Shown: one piece after another, positions 55,878 through 64,000 of the stretch
How positions within the stretch are numbered: position 1 is the stretch's first letter
How the letters are laid out: the number at the start of each line of letters is the position of its first letter
Assembly: GCA_029204225.1 (NCBI GenBank)
Contig: CM055106.1
Location: 45,865,180 to 45,929,179 of the forward strand
Length of the DNA stretch: 64,000 nucleotides
Direction of reading: 5' to 3'
Source of the DNA: Diphasiastrum complanatum
Taxonomy: Eukaryota; Streptophyta; Lycopodiopsida; Lycopodiales; Lycopodiaceae
Notes under the pieces: model-generated
Database searches by the model: none
Seen by the model: only the letters and a program-made list of their open reading frames with translations
Told to the model about the DNA's origin: nothing
Position numbers and translations under genes: made by a program

Positions 55878-58440
55878 GTCTTGTAAACTCTTCATCAAAC
55901 TTTGGCTAAAACTTATTTAAGGATTAAAAAGATGTAAAATGTATTCACCTTCTATAAATTCACCAATTGTTTTGGCCAATGTAGCTAATTCAACTAGCAC
56001 AATCATGTATAACATGTACACATTACATCACATAGAAAGGCCAAGCTATGAAACACAAGGCTCCAAACATCAACGATGTAGCAGTCATGATTCAAGCATG
56101 GGCACAACTCCAATTTGGGTAGTGTAACGCATAAAAATTAGCCAAGATAAGACATTTTACTAACAATTGGACCAAGTATCAAGACTAGTCACTAAAGCTT
56201 TGAAAGGAATACATCTCTTCTAGTTAAGAGAGATATTGAATCCTACAAACACACATGAAAACCTAGGATGTGACATTGCCTTCACTATAAACATCAATTG
56301 TTAAATTTGAATGCTTCTAAATGGCAGCTTGTAAGCTTAGAACATGTGTTTTTAGAAAAAGAACACTATACCAACTTTTTAACATTGAAAAAAAATGTAG
56401 TAACCTTAAAATATTCATCTCTTTCTAATCACATAAAAGTGTGATGTCATATCTATTAGAAGTTTACAAATTATCCATATATTAATAAGGATACCTTTTA
56501 AATACCTATCGTGCTACTTTGGTCCCACATTTTACTTCTTCCTACGTACTCTATAGTAAAGATGGTAAATATTATCTTACTTCAAAAAGGTGTGAAAAAA
56601 AGAAATGCAACAAATTTTTGTTTTTTTTTTGTAAGATTTCCTCACTTTTGAACGTGTGAAATCACTAATACTTTTTGTTTATGGGTGTAAAAGAAAATTT
56701 GCCTCCTAATTGATCAACCAATCTCCTAAGTGCTCAATGTAGTTGGAGCTAACAAACAATGAAAGTTCTTTTTTTATTCTGTATGCAAAACTTTCACCAA
56801 TTTTATAAATTGCTTTTATTTCTATCCATCCTTTGAAAAAAGAATAAATTTTGTATTATTGTATTTTAGAAAGTGTACAAGGCATTGCTTCCATTTGATA
56901 TTACTTATCTTTGAGCATCTACCACTAGCATTGTGAACCTTACCATACCCTATTCATTAATCCTCATGATAATTAACATTGATCCTCATGATTAATAGAT
57001 ATTTTAACTTATTTTGGTCAAAGAGTCCCAAAATCCAATTGTGCTTTTTTATTGTATCTTTTTTTTTCTTAACATCTTTGAAGCCCTCTAACAAGTTGTA
57101 TGTGCAATTTTGGAGCCACATAGAGTGAATGTCTATGAAACGGTTCAGTTGTGTGTAGTAGTTAACTATCTTTTCTTATTCCATAATAAAGAAGTATGCA
57201 ACTAATAGACAACTAGCCCAAGCTCCTTATTGTGAAAAAAGCTAGAAATAAACATGAAGTATATTCTATGATTTAATTCTTGACTTTATGTTTTTTGATC
57301 TAGTGAATTCTCTAAAAAAAAGTTGTGTGAATTCATACCCACATTGGGAATGCTTCTCTTGATTAACCAACTTAATTGATGGCTCCAATATTTTCCAAAT
57401 ACACGTGACAATCATGATAGTATACATAGTGTACATGCTCTAGTTGGAAGTGTTTTTTGTCCAAAATTTTGCATTAATTAGAAATTCCTTTTTTCAAACA
57501 AGAAAGCTTGCAAAGGGAAAACTTTTACGTGTTATTGATAAGATTGTTTGTTTTCTTTGTCCTTGCAAATATCTGCTCACACTCTTTTTCTCCCCCTTGC
57601 TTTATCTTGTCCACAAATCTTTGTAATGAGTAGTGGATGGTTTCCAACGTACCAATTTCATGAGTGATATTGAGCTTAATGGACAAGATGGAGTCACTTT
57701 ATCCTACTTCACCATAATGTGACTAGATATTTGTCCTTTTTCACTTGCCACATTTTGCTTCTTTCCAAAAGTTATGCCACTATCAATGACATGGAACTCT
57801 ATTTCCATTTAAGTTTTTGTGGTGAGCTTATCCTGCTTTATTCATGTGCTAATTATGTGTTTTGTTAGTTGAAATCTAGTTTTGTATTGTGTCATTTTAT
57901 TATTTTTTGCTGTACACTTGAAATAATTAAATTTGGCCACCTAGAATTTAAAAAACCCATGTATTATTGTGTTCTTATATACAAGCTTGGAATTTGTGGT
58001 CATGTCTAGGGGACGAATCAAATATTCCAACCAATATATGGACAAGGCCTCATAAGAGATTAAACTTATTCAACTATCTTTGTCTCATCTTCTAGTGGCT
58101 TAGATGCTTCAATGCTAGGATATAAATAGGCCATAACTCTTGTGTGTGATGAAAAATGGATGCCTTATCCCATGTAAAGAGAGTGATGTACTTGATATTT
58201 CAAGTGGACTGCAAGACTTTCCTCTTTAGCTACACTTTATTGTCAAAAGTTTGGATGAATTTCAAGAGTCATTGCTAGAAGTCATAGTCTCAGAACAATC
58301 TGGTTGGGCACTTTCCCATCATGCAACCCACGATGCATCTGATCTGGTACCTATGTTTATAATGAAGTAAGACCTTATTGAAAGAGAGCATGTCAAGCCA
58401 ATTGTTCACTTTTTCAAAGTCCAGTTTACTTTTATGCTAC
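55875..58440. other. AT-rich spacer
   Basis: About 2.5 kb with no supported gene, element or tandem repeat. Confidence 0.5.
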
Positions 58441-58559
58441 ATCCATCTTCCTAATGTCAGAGGCAAGTTTCTTAATCTAGTTCCCAACTCCACATCATCG
58501 AGATTTTGGATCAACTTAGCCCTTCTCTCCTTAAGCTTCCTAGACAAGGTATAATTTGT

Positions 58560-59340
58560 TTTCCCTCTTCTTGAGCTTTCATCTTGTCAGACTCTTTAAG
58601 AAAAGTGACCATTATTTCTTGTGATGCATTCTTCCAAAGACACTACATTGAGGTATCTTTTGTCCCATCCTTTAGAGACCTTAATTCCTTCACCCACCTA
58701 GGATCTTCCATAAGTCTAAATATTGGGGGCACTGTTGAACCACCATCCACTCCAAGCTCCTTCTCCAAAGCACCTACACACAATAGGAATCAAAAGGCAA
58801 GTAATCTAGGCATCAAGAGAAATAATGGACATGGTAGGAGGGTTATCTTGCCAGTTTCGGGTTCATAAACACGATAATATGACGAATGTAACTCGAGTCC
58901 TACCAGAAAACTTTGTTCTGTCTTTTCATCGAGTTTCTTTCTCAGTTTATCTGGTATGTGCATATACACTACACATCCATATATCTCATAAATCCTTTGC
59001 GTGTAAGATCTAGCATTATATTGTCATGCACTGAAGACGCAATAATTGCTATAGCTTTGTCACTTTTTAAACTCCATTTTCGAAATTCTTTGCCAGAAGT
59101 AGCTTCTGGTTTCTCCTCAATTGGTTCTACCCATTGCCATAGACCTTCGCCCTTCAACAAGAGTGAAGTCTTCAATTTCCAAATCAAGTAGTTTGAACCT
59201 TCTGAGTCCAAGATTGTAGTGATCTTAGCTTGAATATTGGTGATCGACGACATCTTCTATTTCTGAATAACCTCCAGATAGTAGCTTGCTGATGGATGTA
59301 TGAAGAATGCTGAGAGGGGTTCAAAGATAACACTATATCA
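58560..59340 (-). mobile_element. Ty1/copia fossil, minus orientation (gag start next to integrase end)
   Basis: Reading leftward: gag start at 59253 (SEGSNYLIWKLKTSLLLKGE) to about 58970, then an integrase C-terminal trace at about 58700-58985 (SFLVGLELHSSYYRVYEPET). The middle of the element is missing. The primer-site array and LTR lie just to the right (59345-59585). Old; many breaks. Confidence 0.65.
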
Positions 59341-59344
59341 ACTC

Positions 59345-59472
59345 TAATTCCGTATGTTTTGATACCATTGTATCAGATTAATTCCATAAGCTCTGATACC
59401 ACTGTATCAGATTAATTCCGTAGGTTCCGGTACCATTGTATCAGATTAATTCCGTAGGCTCTGATACCACTG
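59345..59472 (-). repeat. 34-bp tandem array containing primer-site-like sequence
   Basis: tatcagattaattcc recurs at 59371, 59405 and 59439, a period of 34 bp, with a partial unit to the left. On the minus strand each unit carries a TGGTATCAGAGC-like sequence, the last one directly next to the LTR start at 59471. It is the primer-binding region of the copia fossil, tandemly multiplied. Confidence 0.7.
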
Positions 59473-59585
59473 TAGGAGAAATAGTAATTATTCTTCGATA
59501 GAGAACACGATATAAGTTCACATAAATCAAACTAATATCAATGTCTTCAACTGCGATTTTATCTTATCTATGTACTAATAGAACA
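59471..59585 (-). mobile_element. partial copia LTR
   Basis: tgtaggagaaatag at 59471 to ...tagaaca at 59585, next to the primer-site array. It is only about 115 bp, so it is probably incomplete at the right edge where plus-strand copia RT sequence begins. Confidence 0.45.
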
Positions 59586-59589
59586 GTTT

Positions 59590-60660
59590 TTATTCTGAGT
59601 GAAGTATAATGCTGAAGGAAGGCCGAATCGATACAAAGCCAGGCTGGTCGCCAAAGGCTATTCCCAGATTTCAGGTCTGGATTATTCTGAGACCTTCAAC
59701 CCAGTTGTCAAACATGCTTCGATCCGACTATTACTTTCCTTTGTAGCTGCAACAGATTTCAAAGTCCATCAAATGGAAGTCCAGACCGCTTTCCTCAGTG
59801 GGACCATTGAAGAGGAAATCCTTATGTCACAGCCAGAAGAATGCGAGCTGAGAAGTAAGCAATGCCTTGTATGCAAAATCACAAGTTACTCTATGGGCTG
59901 AAACAGTCACCCAGTGCCTGGTTCCAAAAAATCAATACATTTCTTATTGAGAATGGCTTCATTCCAAGATCAGCAGACTCGAATGTTTACTTCAAGTCTG
60001 TATCGAATTTCTTCTTCATCATCACTCTCTATGTGGATGATACACTATTATTTAGTAACGATCTGAATTTGATGAAGGACACAAAATGCATGTTGGCCCA
60101 GGAGTACAAAATGACTTATATGGATTTTCGAATTCAACCCAACCATCTGATTTTCATCAACCAGCAAAGGTATCTCACAAACGTGCTGAAGAAGTATGGA
60201 ATGGCCAACTGCAAGCCGAGCTACTTTTCACTCGACCCTAGACTAAAGTTGTCAAAGGAACAATCTCCTCAAATTGAGGCAGAAAAGGAGGAGATGAAGC
60301 AATATTTGTTTCACTCCATCATCGTCTCACTGATGTATGCAATGAGCTGCACTCGACCCGACATTGCATATTCGATCAGTTCACTCAGCCAGGTCTAACC
60401 CATTGTAAAGCACTCACAAAAGTCATGAAGTACATCCAGCCAACCAAACATCTTAGCATCTGTTGTGGAGACAGCCAACCTACCAATATACTTGAAGGAT
60501 ACACATATGCGGATTGGGCAGGAGATATTGATACCAGAAGATCTACTTCTGGATTTGAAAGCAGCACCACCTCATATTCCACTTTCAAGTTGAATCTTCT
60601 TTGTCACAACTTAGGAGTTCACACCAAATGCAACCTTACTAAGGGAAAGGTCTAGTATGT
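59590..60660 (+). mobile_element. Ty1/copia fossil (reverse transcriptase and RNase H)
   Basis: Plus-strand reverse transcriptase ([51 protein letters not shown]) and RNase H (SLMYAMSCTRPDIAYSISSL, YTYADWAGDIDTRRSTSGFE), ending near 60655. Opposite in orientation to its left neighbour. It has long open stretches and few breaks, so it is among the younger fossils here; still incomplete. Confidence 0.85.
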
Positions 60661-60683
60661 CCATCTTATATTGCATAATAGTC

Positions 60684-60782
60684 ATCAATTCCTAGGCCTT
60701 TTTTTTAAGAGGCTTCTCATTCCCAATCATAACCATCAATACTTGGGCCCTTTTTTTAGGGGTTTCTCATCCCTAATCATGG
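60684..60782. repeat. about 52-bp tandem duplication
   Basis: catcaattcctaggcc...tctcattcccaatcat and catcaatacttgggcc...tctcatccctaatcat lie end to end, each with a T-run. Confidence 0.7.
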
Positions 60783-61507
60783 TAGAGAGTGTAAAAAAGA
60801 GTGATCAATCCCTTGTCCTTCTCCAATTCTTATAGATTCCAATGAGCCTTCAATATAGAAAAGCCTTATTTATAGACTCCTATGAGCCTTCATTACAGAC
60901 TTGTTATAGTGTCTTTAGGAACTTCCTCAAAGTACTTGTACATAACTTTACTTAAGAGATGATTCATCACTATGTTCTTTCTAAGTTCTTACATCATCAT
61001 ATTCTACTTGTAGAACCTGCATATCCCCTGTTCTTGTTCTTCAAGCACTTTTTCAACATGCTCATAATTGTAAGGAAATATTCAATGTCAAAAACATAAC
61101 ATTTAGAAATGGTTCATGACTGTGTTTTCTAGGTTCTTAAGTCTTTATATTTTACTTGTAGAACTTGCACATCTTCTCCCAACTTGCTAGCATGAAAATA
61201 CAATTTCTAAATTTCTTTAGTTTCAAGTACTAAGACTTGTACATGCACTCCATCCATTAGAGTAACAAGTCCATCTATACAAAGTATCATTTGAAAATGG
61301 TTCATATCTTATTCATTTTAATAAAAATTTCACATATTCAATCATAAAAGAAATTTCATACAAATAAAAAAGAATGGAAGATGAAATAGCCATTTAAAAT
61401 TGACAGAAAACAAAAACGTTGTGATATACCAAAAAGGCCTTGCCACAAATTTCTTGAACAGCTATGCCACAAAGGCATTGCCACCAATTTCTTCAATAAA
61501 ACTTGTG
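60783..61507. other. AT-rich spacer
   Basis: Likely post-RNase H flank of the copia fossil and unique AT-rich DNA. Nothing else recognised. Confidence 0.4.
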
Positions 61508-62290
61508 ATTGTCTAAGATTGGATGCAAGGTAATTAGCTATTTTCAAGTTCAAGTTGTCTTGGATGGTTAGCATTTCCTTTTATCACCTAAAGGATTGAA
61601 CTCTAATTCAAAGTGTGTATAGGAATAGAGATATGATAACAATAAAATACGCAAATAGATAAAATATTTACTTGACTATTGTCGTTGGTGGTGATGTTGG
61701 TGCATCATGCAGGTTGAGAGCCTAGGGATGAATGCAAGAAAAAGAGAGAGACTCATATTTTTTGCTATTTATGACTTGCATATAAATGTGCATTGCAAGA
61801 AAAAGATAAGAGACATGAATTTCTTGCTCTTTACCCTTTGCATATGAAGGTGCATCTAAAGGACCGAGTTCTTGCAATAAAGTCCTTGGCAATAGGACAA
61901 AGCACATACTCTTATGATCTAGGACATTGACTTTAATGTTGACTTTTGCATAAAGTCCATTGACCAATCTGAACACAAATGTCATTGTCTAATACTCTAT
62001 CCAAGGTAACTGGTTATTCTCAAATCCAGGTTGTCTTGCAAATGTCGCATCTTTCATTAACTCAAACACTGAACTCTAACAAAAAAAAGTCTCTTCACAC
62101 GAGGATACTCTTGGGTAACGATGTTGGTGCGTCATGGAAGTCGAGAGCATGAGCATGCAAGACAAAGAGACAGATACATCTAGAGCACCGAGTAGATCAT
62201 GTCATAAAACCGGTAACAACATGATAATTCTTTTCATAACCACGCACCCGTGACGTTAACCTTAATAACTTTTGCAAAATCTTCATCCTC
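61508..62290. repeat. diverged direct duplication of about 430-475 bp
   Basis: Anchors: attgtctaagattggatgc at 61508 against attgtctaatactctatcc at about 61984, and gatgttggtgcatcatg at 61692 against gatgttggtgcgtcatg at 62120. Many changes between units. A minus-strand frame in unit 1 (61722-61985) is not kept in unit 2. Confidence 0.6.
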
Positions 62291-62875
62291 AGCACAGTGT
62301 TGCATTTTCGAACTTGGAAGTCAAGGCCACAAAGGGAAGGAAAACAAAATACTACAAAGAGACATTAAAAAAACAGTACAAAAAGACGAAGCGCAATAGC
62401 ACGCCGTTTAGCATAAAACAGAAAAGCCAGCTGCCATACGCCGTATAGTAGATCGTACAACTAGGGCACATTGATTGATACACTTATACACCGTATCTGC
62501 ATACGCGTCTCCCCCTCGTGCTGTCGGTATCTACTTTATTATTGTATATATAGTTAATGATAAAGCAACAAGATCGGCAGCGATGCTCGTTTCTTCGATC
62601 GAAGCAAATCTATCCATAACCTTTTGCCACCAACTCCCTGTAATCGTGCATGAGAGAGCTGGATGTGCGCTTTGGGAGCAATCGGAGAGCTTCGCTGTGG
62701 ACAATTTTCCCTCGATAGAACAATATTTTTTGTCTAGCAATTGAGGTCAGCTTCTTTTCTGTTTGCACAACTTATTATCATCATATCATCATAGATTATA
62801 ATGATATTACGGAGGTTTCACAAAGTTTGAGGTAATTGCTCAGAATTCGAAATGGATGAAAAAAATTGCCTGTGT
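62291..62875. other. spacer with TATA-like box and short ORF
   Basis: TATATATA at 62545-62552 lies 38 bases before an ATG at 62583 that opens 54 codons (MLVSSIEANLSITFCHQLPV) ending at 62744. Composition is less AT-biased than the flanks. It could be a first exon or a chance frame; no family recognised. Confidence 0.2.
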
Positions 62876-63073
62876 CTTTTGTTCGTTTCGATTCTGAAAT
62901 TGGAAGTGAGTTCTGCCTATTAGTCCAATGATGTGTTATTGCCTTGGATGCTCTCAATACTATTGCCATAATAGCTTTTGTTCGTTTCGATTGAAACTGG
63001 TAGTGAGTTCTGGCTATTAGTCCATTGATGTGTTATTGTCTCGGATGCTATCAGTACTATTGCCATGCACAAT
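62876..63073. repeat. 99-bp tandem duplication
   Basis: cttttgttcgtttcgatt starts at 62876 and 62975. The two units share most bases through to tactattgccat, with scattered changes. Confidence 0.85.
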
Positions 63074-63569
63074 TTATGGCAACTTCTTCTCATCGTAATT
63101 GCATGGATTATCTTATAATACGATGGCATGCTTGCCGCAATGGATTGTTGAATGAAGCTGATATGAGGTTCAAGACCGTCTTCACCCCTTCGGCTGATTA
63201 TAGAGGGGTTAAAACACAAGTGGAAACAATTTATAGTTAGTCTAAGAAATCAGAAAATTTATATTTACATCAATTGTTTTGTCTATGGCCTGGCCGATGG
63301 ACATGATAGTCCTAATAACTAGCATGGATAAGCTGCGCTTGTAGCCTTGGTTTGCAATTTATTTGTGCTAGCCGGTGTAGGAGCTCGCTGCTCTCTTCAG
63401 CAAGATTCTCTCATTGATGTCAAGAGTTCTTTGATCAATTCTCAACTACACTTAAGTTTTCCCTCAATATGTGGCATGTTCATGAAGACCTCCTTTGTTC
63501 TCCTTGATATCCGGAGTTCCAATCAGCCATATCATCCAAGAAAAAAAAACGATTTTTGAGTTCCAAATT
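63074..63569. other. spacer
   Basis: No confident feature. Short frames on both strands carry no motif. It may be degraded LINE sequence continuing leftward from the endonuclease fragment. Confidence 0.3.
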
Positions 63570-64000
63570 GTTGCTGTGCAATAGACTATTTTCACGACAC
63601 TAATGGGATCAGACTCTAATGATCAATAGTGTTGAGTAAGGGTATCTTCAGTCCTTCCATTGAAATCCCCCATCAATATGGAAACCCGCCTTTACTTTAT
63701 ATTTGACAGCATAGAAGCTGATTTCTCTGAATGGATTGTCACTAGAAGATAAATTTTTGATGAGCAAAGTAGCAAATGCACAAAATATCGCTTCCCTTCT
63801 GCCATGATTATTTGTCATATGTATTGATTCTTGAGATCCTTTTTGGTGAGTTTGATTGATCCTTCCAAGTAGTTGGAAATAAAACAAGCTACTTCTCCAA
63901 AGCCTTTATTTCTACTACCTTTTTCACCATACAAAGTAGGAATGATATCTACTGAAACTTGGTAATATGCAAGTTCTGTGCTCCCAAGTTGTAGCCAAGT
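63570..64000 (-). pseudogene. LINE ORF2 endonuclease fragment, cut by the window end
   Basis: A minus-strand frame (63648-63887) reads SSDNPFREISFYAVKYKVKA, and the next frame continues with ILMGDFNGRTEDTLTQ. The (L/M)GDFN(A/G)R(T) string is the signature of the LINE apurinic endonuclease domain, preceded as usual by an 'f.ei...v..y' helix. A frameshift lies between the two parts. The element would extend beyond the right edge of the window. Confidence 0.6.

Noticed and set aside
59345-59472. CRISPR-like array (34-bp period)
   Set aside because: Units are contiguous without unique spacers and contain retrotransposon primer sites; the genome is plant-like.

Overview
This 64 kb window looks like land-plant nuclear DNA from a large, repeat-choked genome. 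Evidence: nested Ty1/copia and Ty3/gypsy LTR retrotransposon fossils with tRNA-Met-type primer sites (TGGTATCAGAGC or TGGTATCAAAGC), hAT and PIF/Harbinger DNA transposons of plant type, LINE fragments with a zf-RVT tail, long pure GA/CT and TG microsatellites, AT-rich spacers, and one intron-bearing host gene with GT-AG introns. A homosporous fern is my best guess, but that rests on general character and not on a diagnostic marker. I see no rRNA, tRNA or CRISPR.

Layout. 1-8.2 kb: two tandem, same-strand copies of one hAT family (A, cut by the window start; B, nearly full length). Each has a long C-terminal tail (coiled coil, acidic, Pro/Ala-rich, AT-hooks) followed by a small convergent coiled-coil ORF. 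Copy B carries an inverted block inside its transposase and is followed by minisatellites and a GC-rich hairpin cluster. 9.3-13.5 kb: copia, gypsy, copia and LINE fragments. 13.5-18.3 kb: mostly non-coding, with an isolated LTR and a 182 bp tandem duplication. 18.3-27.4 kb: two gypsy copies of one family lie head to head; the right-hand one is split by younger insertions, including two copia fragments. 27.4-29 kb: a third, decayed hAT. 29-37 kb: AT-rich spacer with a LINE reverse transcriptase scrap and two perfect tandem duplications. 37.4-41 kb: an LTR in minus orientation and a long non-coding, retrotransposon-like block. 41.0-44 kb: a GC-rich minisatellite with four CACGTG boxes and, just downstream, the one convincing host gene, a two-domain GNAT acetyltransferase in at least five exons. 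45.7-54 kb: copia scrap, a gypsy element with its 3' LTR, then a second gypsy element with LTR, primer site, gag, protease and reverse transcriptase. 54.7-55.2 kb: PIF/Harbinger transposase fragment. 58.4-60.7 kb: two copia fossils in opposite orientation meeting at an LTR and a tandem array of primer-site-like sequence. 63.6-64 kb: LINE endonuclease fragment.

The most unusual material is the hAT family: an AT-hook-bearing transposase paired with a conserved convergent small ORF, and an internal inversion that puts the two DUF659 catalytic Asp motifs on the opposite strand to the rest of the gene. All LTR elements here are broken fossils. The GNAT gene is the only gene for which I would predict host function.
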